From contig CAZXEJ010000039.1 in NCBI GenBank assembly GCA_964639895.1, positions 1-20,955 on the forward strand: a stretch of DNA of 20,955 nucleotides, read 5' to 3'. Position 1 is the stretch's first letter, and every line of letters begins with the position of its first letter. This stretch comes from CAZXEJ01 sp964639895 (GTDB lineage Bacteria; Desulfobacterota_D; UBA1144; Nemesobacterales; JADFKM01). The notes beneath the pieces are model-generated. The model had not been told where the DNA came from and made no database searches. It saw only the letters and a list, made by a program, of their open reading frames with translations. Below, piece after piece: positions 14,627-20,955 of the stretch. Made by a program: the position numbers and the translations under genes.

Positions 14627-15868
14627 GTGAGCGACTACAGTTACGACGTCCTAATTGTGGGCGGAGCCATTATGGGCTCGTCCGTGGCGATGGCCCTGGC
14701 CGAGCGGTCCCCCTCGCTCTCGGTGGCCGTCGTCGACCCCGATCTGGAGGGTGGACTGTCGTCGACGCTCAAGAACGCAGGCGGCGTGAGGGCCATGTGG
14801 CGCAACCGCTCCAACGTATCGCTCTGCAGCTTCTCGATCGACTACTACCGTTCGGTGGCCGACGAGGTGCAGTACAGGGAGCTCGGCTACTTCTGGCTCC
14901 ACGGCGAGCGCACGTTGCGCGAGGTGGAGGCCGGCATGGGGCTTTACGCCGAATACGGCCTCGGCGTCGAGATCCATCCGCCCGGCGACGTGGCGCGCAT
15001 CCTTCCCTTCGTCGACAGCCTGGACGGCGTCGTCGGGATGAGCGTCACCCGCAAGGCCGGCCTCATAGATCACTACTCGCTGCGCGAGCACTACAGGCGA
15101 CGCGCCAGGGAGGCGGGCGTGCGGTTCTTCGACCGCACCGTGGCCCGTGCGGTCGAGATGCTGGGGGGCAGGGTGAGGGCCGTAAGTGCGGTCGTCCTCG
15201 AGGGTGAGAACGCCGGCCGAGAGGCTGGACGCTACCTGCTCGACGGTACCCTCCCCGACTCGGCCCGCAAGGTGTGTTTCGGCTGCCGCGTGCTCGTCAA
15301 CGCCACGGGTGCCTGGTCGCCCCGCGTCTCGGCCCTATACGGATTCGACGACCGCCACGTCAAGCCGCGCCGACGCCAGATGGTGGTGCTCGACTGTCCC
15401 GCGCTCGACCTCTCTCGCTGGGGGATGATCATCGATACTTCGGACGTCTATTTCCACCAGGACGGCCCCTACATCGTGGCAGGCTATTCGAACATGGACG
15501 AGCCATACGGCTACAACATGGACTACACCTTCGGCGGCGCCGAGCCCGAAAGCCCCTTCGTCCGCTACATCTGGGCCCCGCTTTGGAAGAGGATAAGCCG
15601 CTTCGAGAGCGTAAAGGTCGTGCGCGGCTGGGCGGGCCTCTACGGCGAGACCCCCGACCGGTCCGGTTACCTGGGCTGGGTGCCCGGTACGAAGAACGTC
15701 TACGAGTCGGTGGCGCACACGGGCCGGGGAGTTATGATATCCTACGCCGCCGGCCAGGCGCTGGCCGACCTCATCGTAGACGGTTCTCTCCGCCCCGAGC
15801 TCGGCTGGGCCGCCGCGCTCGCCAGGTCGCGCCCCTCGGGTCCTCAGATCGAGGAGCTCCACCTCTAG
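14627..15868 (+). CDS. FAD-dependent oxidoreductase, DAO/FOXRED1-like
   Basis: A 413-residue flavoprotein of the D-amino-acid oxidase superfamily. The N-terminus has the dinucleotide-binding strand-loop DVLIVGGAIMGSS (G12, G13, G17) and NAGGVRAMW (50-58), which resembles the GG(I/V)R motif of FOXRED1, sarcosine/dimethylglycine dehydrogenases and related amine oxidases. The C-terminus has GWAGLYGETPD...GYLG and HTGRGVMISYAAG, the usual FAD-closing motif. It probably oxidises a secondary amine or amino acid; the substrate is not readable. The start is GTG 14627 with only a weak G-rich ribosome-binding site. It is convergent with the long thyX gene and the two overlap by 4 bp. It could alternatively be a glycine/proline oxidase homologue. 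Confidence 0.88.
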   Translation: MSDYSYDVLIVGGAIMGSSVAMALAERSPSLSVAVVDPDLEGGLSSTLKNAGGVRAMWRNRSNVSLCSFSIDYYRSVADEVQYRELGYFWLHGERTLREVEAGMGLYAEYGLGVEIHPPGDVARILPFVDSLDGVVGMSVTRKAGLIDHYSLREHYRRRAREAGVRFFDRTVARAVEMLGGRVRAVSAVVLEGENAGREAGRYLLDGTLPDSARKVCFGCRVLVNATGAWSPRVSALYGFDDRHVKPRRRQMVVLDCPALDLSRWGMIIDTSDVYFHQDGPYIVAGYSNMDEPYGYNMDYTFGGAEPESPFVRYIWAPLWKRISRFESVKVVRGWAGLYGETPDRSGYLGWVPGTKNVYESVAHTGRGVMISYAAGQALADLIVDGSLRPELGWAAALARSRPSGPQIEELHL

Positions 15869-17373
15869 CGCGCCGCTCCCCCCTTGGGCTCGGACTCGGA
15901 CACCCGTGCCAAGGCGGGCTTTACGAGCTCCGGGTGGTAGAGGGCCACCTGTTCGGCCACGGCGCGCACGATGTTCTTTATGTCCCATTGGGCCGACGGG
16001 CTCATCCTGAGGTTCACCAGGTGGTAGAACTCCCACAGGTCGAATTCCCCCAGTACCCTTCTCAGGTGTGCGTTGGTTACTGCGTAGGGGGCGGCCTCGG
16101 CGAACCCCTCGGCGGCGAGCGTATCGAAGAGCTCCGTCGCCCGCGCCACGGCCTCGAGCAGCACCCCTTCGAGCCCCGCCTCCTCTATGCGGGGCGGCAC
16201 CTCGTAGCCGATGTGGACTGTGGGCTCCTGCGGCATCCAGTTCACCTTGCGGTGGCGGAGCAGCTGGTGCCAGCAGGCCTCGCTAACGGTGAACTCCACT
16301 TGGTATCGCACGAGCTTGAAGGCGTTGAGCGGGTTGTCGTGCTTGCTCATCCGCTGGACGCTCTTCTTGAACACCTCGAGCAGAAAGCGTGGGCCCTTCT
16401 TGGCCGATATCTCGGCCGCCTCGTCGTAGGGGAGGGAAGAGTACTGGAACATGATCGAGCGCACGATCTTCTCCAGGGCGCGCGCCTGCGGGTTGGACGA
16501 GCCCCGGCCGGTGAAGTCGAGCAGCCGCACCGTGCCGCCGCGCTGGGGCGCCGTGGGGTGTGCGACGGGGAAGCCGTACTCCAGGCTCTCGAGCTCTTCG
16601 CGGGTCTCGCGTATGAAGGGGTTCTCGTCGGCGTACCTGACGAGCGTGGGCACGGAGAGGCGGACCTCCTGTTTCAGCTCCTCGGCGCGGGTGCGGGCCT
16701 CTTGGTACTTGCTCGACAGCAGCTTGCTCACGCTGTCCTCGATGGCGCGCGCGTTGCCCGTCATGCCGAGGTTGGTGAAGGTGGCGAGCGTAAGCGCGTA
16801 GCGGGCGTCTTCGAAGGCTTGGCGCTCGATGGCCCCCTTGCGGCGCGCGCCGGAGCCCTTGCCTTCGGGCGGAGGTGAGGCGGTGGAGGAGAGATGGGAG
16901 CAGAGCCCGCCGTAGAGGCGCTGATAGGCGTCGTAGACGGCGTTCTGCGTCTCCACGTAACGCTCCCTCAGGCGGGGGGCCCGGTCGAGTTCGGGCGGGA
17001 CGTAGAAGTCGCCCCTCTTGGGCTTCTGGTAGCGTTGCGAGTACTCGGTGAACGATAGGTATTCGTTCGACAGCTCCAGCAGCGACGAGAACAGCCTCGA
17101 GACGCGCTCGATGCCCACGTGCACGGTGGCGTGCTCGGCGACGCTTGCGTGGCCGTAGTTGAGCACCCACTTCTCGTGGAACTTCGCGGCCCTCTCCCGG
17201 CCCAGTTGTTCCTCCTCGATCACGGTGGAGATGTTCTCGCGGAAGCTCTTGGGGCTGCGCGAGACGTAGGCGAAGATCACGGCGACGACCTCCTCGGGGA
17301 GGTTGAGGACGCTGTATATGTCCCTGTCGGTGTTTGAGACGTACTTGCTGATGTCGTTGTCTACGTCCTTCAA
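15865..17373 (-). CDS. thyX: Two-domain FAD-dependent thymidylate synthase (ThyX-like)
   Basis: A 502-residue protein, about twice the usual ThyX length, made of two ThyX-like halves. The N-half has GHASVAEH (74-81), SR at 92-93, E110-x-S112-x-R114-Y115 and TNLGMTGNAR (200-209), but the RHR of the ThyX motif is replaced (LELSN). The C-half has KHDNP (344-348), QLLRHR with R373-H374-R375, and a C-terminal LVNLRMSPSAQWDIKNIV segment, but its S-x-R-Y part is altered (QEPTVHIGY). ThyX makes dTMP from dUMP using FAD, NADPH and methylene-tetrahydrofolate. Long ThyX proteins are known in some lineages, so the fusion itself may be ancestral. The start is TTG 17373 with TAGGGG 6 nt upstream, 9 nt after the preceding gene's stop. 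Confidence 0.85.
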   Translation of the reverse strand: MKDVDNDISKYVSNTDRDIYSVLNLPEEVVAVIFAYVSRSPKSFRENISTVIEEEQLGRERAAKFHEKWVLNYGHASVAEHATVHVGIERVSRLFSSLLELSNEYLSFTEYSQRYQKPKRGDFYVPPELDRAPRLRERYVETQNAVYDAYQRLYGGLCSHLSSTASPPPEGKGSGARRKGAIERQAFEDARYALTLATFTNLGMTGNARAIEDSVSKLLSSKYQEARTRAEELKQEVRLSVPTLVRYADENPFIRETREELESLEYGFPVAHPTAPQRGGTVRLLDFTGRGSSNPQARALEKIVRSIMFQYSSLPYDEAAEISAKKGPRFLLEVFKKSVQRMSKHDNPLNAFKLVRYQVEFTVSEACWHQLLRHRKVNWMPQEPTVHIGYEVPPRIEEAGLEGVLLEAVARATELFDTLAAEGFAEAAPYAVTNAHLRRVLGEFDLWEFYHLVNLRMSPSAQWDIKNIVRAVAEQVALYHPELVKPALARVSESEPKGGAAR

Positions 17374-17382
17374 GGCGCGCCC

Positions 17383-17916
17383 CTAGGGGTGTGAGAATAT
17401 CCGTGCAAGGACGGGATTGATGTAGTTCAGGAGGAAGACGTTGGCCAGCTCCGTAAGGAGCAGCGTGGCCTCGCCCCCTTCGGCGTCCGTAGCCCCTATG
17501 GCCGCCGCCGCGTAGCGGGCGAACCGCAACGCCGAGGCCGCACCGGCGACCTCCCCCCTTTCGGCGTCGAGGCGGCGGTAGAGGTCCACCCGCCCGTAGA
17601 GCTCCTCGTCCCAGCGGCCGGTGGCCTCGACGAAGCTCTCCATGAACTGCTCGAGCTCGGCCAGCTCCCCGAGGTATCCTCCCGCGAGTAGCGTTGCGCT
17701 GAGCGTGTAGGCGGTGTAGGCCAGCAGCTCCCGCTCGAGCTCCCTGCGGGCGGCCGGCGGCAGGTCGCAGAGGTATTCGGCGAACTCGGGCATGCGCGTG
17801 ATGGCTTCGAAACCGCTCGAGAACGCCCGGGCCAGCTCCGACGCCCGGCTCATGAGATTTTCGGCGCCAGGTGGTGGTCTATCCACGAGCTCTTCCTCGA
17901 AGGGGTGTAGCGGCAT
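17383..17916 (-). CDS. Unknown 177-residue helical protein, operon with thyX
   Basis: I do not recognise this protein. It is soluble-looking and mainly helical, with a charged N-terminus (MPLHPFEEELVDRPPPG), an amphipathic middle (PPAARRELERELLAYTAYTLSATLLAGGYLGELAELEQFMESF) and a hydrophobic C-terminal helix (ATLLLTELANVFLLNYINPVLARIF, given here in part). There is no signal peptide and no metal-binding motif. It ends 9 nt before the thyX start codon on the same strand, so the two are cotranscribed and probably coupled. ATG 17916 is the natural start but lacks a ribosome-binding site; TTG 17952 would add 12 residues but sits at the predicted transcript start. A role tied to ThyX or nucleotide metabolism is inference from position only. 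Confidence 0.72.
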   Translation of the reverse strand: MPLHPFEEELVDRPPPGAENLMSRASELARAFSSGFEAITRMPEFAEYLCDLPPAARRELERELLAYTAYTLSATLLAGGYLGELAELEQFMESFVEATGRWDEELYGRVDLYRRLDAERGEVAGAASALRFARYAAAAIGATDAEGGEATLLLTELANVFLLNYINPVLARIFSHP

Positions 17917-17956
17917 AGAAAGCAAACGACGCTGGCGGGCGGAACACTGCAAGGTT

Positions 17957-17986
17957 ATTTTACCGCGTTTGCAGGGGAGAATTCAA
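17957..17986 (-). promoter_or_regulatory. Promoter of the unknown-thyX operon
   Basis: On the minus strand TTGAAT (17981-17986), an 18-bp spacer and TAAAAT (17957-17962) form a good sigma70 promoter. The start would be near 17950, leaving a leader of about 34 nt before ATG 17916. Confidence 0.6.
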
Positions 17987-18095
17987 TCCGTTCGAGCGGG
18001 GCGGCCGGGCGGCTCGGTCGCCGCGCCAGGGGGCGCGAACCATCGGAGACGGATTGGGCGGCAGGGCGAGAAATTTTAGCACTCCTATTTATGTG

Positions 18096-18126
18096 TTGAT
18101 ACATAGTATGTATTAGATACTATAGT
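18096..18126 (+). promoter_or_regulatory. Promoter of the porin-cytochrome operon
   Basis: TTGATA (18096-18101) can pair with TACTAT (18118-18123, 16-bp spacer) or with TATAGT (18121-18126, 19-bp spacer). The region is an AT-rich island in GC-rich DNA. Transcription would start around 18131-18134, about 67 nt before ATG 18200. Confidence 0.5.
18099..18113. promoter_or_regulatory. Perfect palindrome 1 on the porin promoter
   Basis: ATACATAGTATGTAT is a perfect inverted repeat (7-bp arms, 1-bp centre) that starts within the -35 hexamer and fills the spacer. It is a candidate operator. Confidence 0.55.
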
Positions 18127-18128
18127 AT
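18117..18128. promoter_or_regulatory. Perfect palindrome 2 on the porin promoter
   Basis: ATACTATAGTAT is a perfect 12-bp palindrome covering the -10 box. Both palindromes are preceded by G and begin ATAC; the GATAC starts (18098 and 18116) are 18 bp apart, close to two helical turns, so two regulator dimers could bind the same face. Confidence 0.55.
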
Positions 18129-18199
18129 TTGACTCCGGAAACAGGTTCGCGGTACCGGGGGGGGTTGGGTTTCCAAATCCACGGGAGGAGGTGGGTTCG

Positions 18200-19483
18200 A
18201 TGAGAACGTCGGTTGCTTTTTTGACCGTCTTGTCCCTGTTGATGCTGCTTTCGGTGGTCGTTCCCCTGAACGTGGCTCGTGCGGGGGGCGATTCGACCGA
18301 TGCAGAGATAGAGGCTCTCAAGCGTCAGGTGCGTGAGCTGACGCGCCGCATCGACGAGCTCGAGCGCAAGAGAGCCCGGGAGAGGGAGGTCCTCGAGAAG
18401 GCGAAGGCCGTTGAGCCCTCTTCGATAGAGAGGTACGTCGATCGGAGGATCCAGAGCTTCAGCGTGTTCAACACCACGAAGTTCCTCGTCAACGGCTACG
18501 GCTTCGCCACGCTCGAGAACAAGGACAACGAGCCGTCCACCTTCACTGTGGCGGTGGCTCCCGTTTTCCACTATCTCCTTACCCAGAGGGTCCACTTCGT
18601 CTTCGAGCCCGAGTTCGAAGTGGAGGAGGGCAACCTCGAGGTCGGCTTGGAGGTGGGCGAGGCCGATATCTTCCTCAACGACTACATGACGCTGGTCATG
18701 GGTAAGATGCTCTTGCCCTTCAACGCCTTCGGCGAGCGCCTACACCCTGCTTGGATAAACAAGATGCCGACCAAGCCCCTCATGTACCGCTTCGAGGCCG
18801 AGGCCGAGGCCGAAGCAGGAGAGGAGGGTGAGGAGGAATTCAACGGCATCCTGCCTGTGCTGTCTGATCTTGGTGCCGAGATAAGGGGCGGAGTAGCCCT
18901 CAACGAGAGGACTGGTGCCAAGCTCAACTACGCCTTCTGGGTGACCAACGGCCCCAAGGCCGAGATAGTCGGAGAGGAGGGTGACGAGGTGGAAATCAAT
19001 TTCACCAACCTCGCCGACAACAACGGCAGCAAGGCCATCGGCGGCCGCATCGGGCTCCTTCCCATATGGAACGCCGAGGTCGGAGCGTCGGCCATGTGGG
19101 CGGACGCCGGCGAGGGAATCGACATATTCCTACTCGGATTCGATGGCGAGTACCATTACAGGGGTGTCGAGCTGAGGGCCGAATACGTCTATCGCAGGAA
19201 CGACCTTCCCGACGGAGGAAGCGAGGACGTGAGCGGTATATATGTGCAGGGGGCCTACAGGCTGAGCGATCTCACCCTCGCCGACCCTGCGGTGCAGCGG
19301 TTCGTGAACCGGCTCGAGCCGGTGGTCCGCTACGACAGGATATTCCGCGACAGCGACGACGCCTACGGCGTCTCGTTCGGGCTCGACTACTGGGTGCTTC
19401 CCAGCGTCCCGTTGAAGGTGGCGTACGAGGCCAACCACGGCCTGCCCGACAACTTCCTGGTGCAGATCGCCGTCGGGTTCTGA
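18200..19483 (+). CDS. Outer-membrane porin-like protein with N-terminal coiled coil
   Basis: A 427-residue exported protein. A signal peptide (1-28, cleavage after ARA) is followed by a coiled coil (about 33-68, DAEIEALKRQVRELTRRIDELERK in part) that may contact peptidoglycan or form a trimer stalk. A long region then alternates polar and aromatic residues and ends in F (LVQIAVGF), typical of beta-barrel porins recognised by BAM; an OprP/phosphate-selective-porin-like fold is likely but the substrate is not readable. An acidic low-complexity loop (EAEAEAEAGEEGEEE) lies near residues 199-213. ATG 18200 is the start: GGAGGAGG ends 8 nt upstream, and the GTG at 18191 overlaps it. It is the first gene of an operon with a cytochrome c and sits behind two palindromes. 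Confidence 0.82.
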   Translation: MRTSVAFLTVLSLLMLLSVVVPLNVARAGGDSTDAEIEALKRQVRELTRRIDELERKRAREREVLEKAKAVEPSSIERYVDRRIQSFSVFNTTKFLVNGYGFATLENKDNEPSTFTVAVAPVFHYLLTQRVHFVFEPEFEVEEGNLEVGLEVGEADIFLNDYMTLVMGKMLLPFNAFGERLHPAWINKMPTKPLMYRFEAEAEAEAGEEGEEEFNGILPVLSDLGAEIRGGVALNERTGAKLNYAFWVTNGPKAEIVGEEGDEVEINFTNLADNNGSKAIGGRIGLLPIWNAEVGASAMWADAGEGIDIFLLGFDGEYHYRGVELRAEYVYRRNDLPDGGSEDVSGIYVQGAYRLSDLTLADPAVQRFVNRLEPVVRYDRIFRDSDDAYGVSFGLDYWVLPSVPLKVAYEANHGLPDNFLVQIAVGF

Positions 19484-19499
19484 GGAGTGCGCGGCACCA

Positions 19500-19535
19500 A
19501 TGAAGAGGACACAGCAGGAGGTGATGTCCCGATGA
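19500..19535 (+). CDS. Possible 11-residue leader peptide overlapping cytochrome start
   Basis: An ATG at 19500 opens an 11-codon frame (MKRTQQEVMSR) whose TGA overlaps the cytochrome c ATG as ATGA. GAGGAG lies 12 nt upstream, immediately after the porin stop. It could couple cytochrome translation to the porin mRNA, or be chance. Confidence 0.25.
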   Translation: MKRTQQEVMSR

Positions 19536-20155
19536 AAACGAGAGAGAGAAAGGTAACACTCCTTGGCGTTGCGGCGGGTTTCATACTGGCCGTCGCGTTC
19601 GTGTCGGCGGCCTCGGTGTCACTCGCCGGTGAGAAGGGGGCGGTGAGCGGTGCAGAGTTGTGGAGCCAGAACTGCGGCCGATGCCACAACTATCGCGGCC
19701 CGCAGGAGTTCAACGACTTCCAGTGGGAGGCGATCGTAAACCACATGCGCGTCATCGCCGGCCTGCCGGCCAATCAGGCCCGCGCCATTCTGCGCTTCCT
19801 CCAGAGCGCCAACAACCCCCCTTCGGAGGGGCTGGCTGCGGGTGACGCTACGTCCTCTCGGGCCGGGGACAGTGAGGAGGGCCGGAGCAAGTACTCCGCC
19901 TACTGTGCCTCGTGTCACGGCCCGGAAGGCAAGGGCGACGGCCCGGCCGCCGCGTCGCTGAGTCCAAAGCCCCGCAACCTCGCCGACCCGGACTACATGG
20001 GCAAGCTGAGCGACGAATATCTGGAGAAGGTCATCATGCAGGGTGGAGCTGCAGTGGGGAAGTCGCCCATGATGCCCGCCTGGAGCGGTACGCTCAGTGA
20101 GGCCGACGTCCGGAACATCGTGTCCTTCCTGAGAGAGCTCAGTGCAGGGCGCTGA
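19532..20155 (+). CDS. Exported di-heme cytochrome c
   Basis: A 207-residue periplasmic (possibly membrane-anchored) cytochrome c. The signal peptide spans about residues 1-32 (hydrophobic core LLGVAAGFILAVAFVSAASV, then SLAG). Two heme-binding motifs are C48-G-R-C51-H52 and C125-A-S-C128-H129. The second domain is a standard class I fold (YCASCHGPEGKGDGPAAASL, in part) with candidate Met ligand at 180/181 (MMPAWSG). The first domain is shorter and has H71-M72 as possible distal ligands. It should carry electrons between a membrane oxidoreductase and a periplasmic or outer-membrane partner. AGGAGG (19516-19521) is 10 nt before ATG 19532. It lies 48 bp after the porin gene in the same operon. 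Confidence 0.93.
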   Translation: MKTRERKVTLLGVAAGFILAVAFVSAASVSLAGEKGAVSGAELWSQNCGRCHNYRGPQEFNDFQWEAIVNHMRVIAGLPANQARAILRFLQSANNPPSEGLAAGDATSSRAGDSEEGRSKYSAYCASCHGPEGKGDGPAAASLSPKPRNLADPDYMGKLSDEYLEKVIMQGGAAVGKSPMMPAWSGTLSEADVRNIVSFLRELSAGR

Positions 20156-20197
20156 CGACTGCCAAGTTGACGTGCCGAGACGCCGTGCGGGGGGGGA

Positions 20198-20253
20198 GGT
20201 GTGAAGTGCACCGGTCCCTCCGCACACCCTACGAGCCCCCCTCGTGCGGGGCT
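20198..20253 (+). terminator. Tandem hairpins after the cytochrome gene
   Basis: GGTGTG/CACACC (20198-20203 with 20223-20228) and AGCCCC/GGGGCT (20234-20239 with 20248-20253) lie 42 nt after the cytochrome stop. The second stem is followed by a pyrimidine-rich TCTCTTGG, which is a plausible though imperfect intrinsic terminator. Confidence 0.4.
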
Positions 20254-20935
20254 TCTCTTGGCTTGTCCCTGCCGCCCCTGCACACGTGATTGGCGGCCGT
20301 AAATACAATGGGGTGCAACTGGATGTGACGCCCCCTTGTGACAAAAAATGTAACGAGCTTGCCAAATTTTGTCTTCCACAGCACCCTCTGGCCTCGCCGG
20401 AGCAGGTGGTCGGCCGGAAGGTCCTCGGCGGGCGTGGCCCGCAAGCCGAGGTGGGTCGCAAAGCATGTGGGTGATGGAACGGGTGCGAGCCCCCGAGCGG
20501 TGTGGAGTAGGGGGCTGTGCCGCGGGTCGGGTTGGGGGGATGGTCCCGTCTGGGGCGGCTACGTGGGGAGTGGTGCGCTGCGGCCGCGGGCGGTGTGACG
20601 ACGGCTCGCGGTGCTTTGCGCCGAGAGGGTGCTTTCTCGCTCGCTTGACCAACGAGAGTGTGTGAGCGAAAAACACCGCGATTCCAAAGTGTTACGCAAC
20701 AATACTTTACCTTCCACAATGCCCTGACCGTAGTGCGCGCCGGGGGGTTCCGCCTCGGTGTCGGCGTGTCCGCCGTCGGATGCTTCTGGCACGTCGGTGC
20801 GCCTGGCCGCTACGCCCCTAGGGCCTCGGCGGCACCCATGACCGCGCGTTCTCGGCGGGGTCCGGCCTCCCCGGCGGGGCGCGCCTCAGGGGGCGGGGCT
20901 CGACGGCACCGTTATCGAATCGGCGGATGTAGCGC

Positions 20936-20941
20936 TATAAT
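20936..20941 (+). promoter_or_regulatory. Outward-facing -10 box at right edge
   Basis: TATAAT is an exact -10 consensus followed by an AT-rich start region. A weak -35, TTATCG at 20912-20917, is 18 bp upstream. It probably drives a gene beyond the window. Confidence 0.35.
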
Positions 20942-20955
20942 TAAATATCCCCCTC

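Larger units (their letters stand above)
20156..20955. other. 800-bp gene-free region at right edge
   Basis: No convincing gene. Two AT-rich islands stand out: 20300-20380, with inverted repeat GACAAAA/TTTTGTC (20340-20346 with 20367-20373), and 20660-20720, with AAAGTGTT/AATACTTT (20686-20693 with 20701-20708). Both are followed by CTTCCACA. The minus-strand frames through them (for example LWKTKF... and MWKVKY...) are short and probably chance. Confidence 0.5.

Noticed and set aside
15274..16878. 534-residue plus-strand frame over the FAD oxidoreductase and thyX
   Set aside because: Runs through the 3' part of one recognised gene and antisense to another; translation is low-complexity and shows no domain.
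20229..20792. Minus-strand frames with LWKTKF and MWKVKY segments as a duplicated decayed gene
   Set aside because: The resemblance is a few residues in different reading contexts and the DNA similarity is limited to about ten bases, so a pseudogene is not supported.

Overview
The window reads as chromosomal DNA from an uncultured, GC-rich, Gram-negative bacterium. The Gram-negative call rests on an exported beta-barrel porin-like protein ending in Phe and an exported di-heme cytochrome c. The taxon is not fixed. A PUR/DUF3276 protein, a long two-domain ThyX, a LexA-like CI-type repressor and frequent use of ATA (Ile) and AGG (Arg) codons suggest a deltaproteobacterial-grade (Desulfobacterota-like) or neighbouring deep lineage, but this is inference. 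I see no phage structural genes, transposase, CRISPR array or plasmid gene. By my count about 14.2 kb of the 20.96 kb codes for protein (about 68 %), which is low for a bacterium. The long gaps are themselves GC-rich and full of C/G runs and hairpins.

Layout. 1-1514: a gene-free start, tRNA-Val(CAC) and a small PUR-family nucleic-acid-binding protein on the minus strand, then a cold-shock protein on the plus strand behind a strong promoter and a long leader. 1850-5195: a two-gene transporter operon (BASS-type and EamA-type) converging on a D-Ala-D-Ala ligase gene. 5376-6614: a thiolase. 6615-7675: more than 1 kb without a gene. 7676-9975: an EAL-domain protein (minus) divergent from an S24/CI-like repressor (plus). 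9976-11423: a 1.4 kb gene-free stretch holding a promoter-driven candidate structured RNA at about 10872-11085. 11424-14059: a cyclic-nucleotide-binding-domain/methyltransferase fusion (minus) divergent from thioredoxin reductase (plus). 14627-17916: a FAD-dependent oxidoreductase converging on a long ThyX, whose upstream operon partner is unknown; the two convergent genes share one CTAG as both stop codons. 18200-20155: a porin-like protein and a di-heme cytochrome c in one operon behind two palindromes lying on the promoter. 20156-20955: gene-free, ending in an outward-facing -10 box.

Working together. The window looks like housekeeping (thymidylate synthesis, peptidoglycan precursor, redox, thiolase) mixed with signalling (EAL, CNMP-methyltransferase, CI/LexA-like repressor) and envelope electron transfer (porin plus cytochrome). 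Many genes are single transcription units with their own recognisable sigma70-type promoters, several carrying perfect inverted repeats placed where a repressor would sit. The points most worth following are the candidate RNA at 10872-11085, the complementary loss of active-site motifs in the two halves of ThyX, the CNMP-binding/PhcB-like methyltransferase fusion, and the palindrome-covered promoters of the porin and repressor genes.
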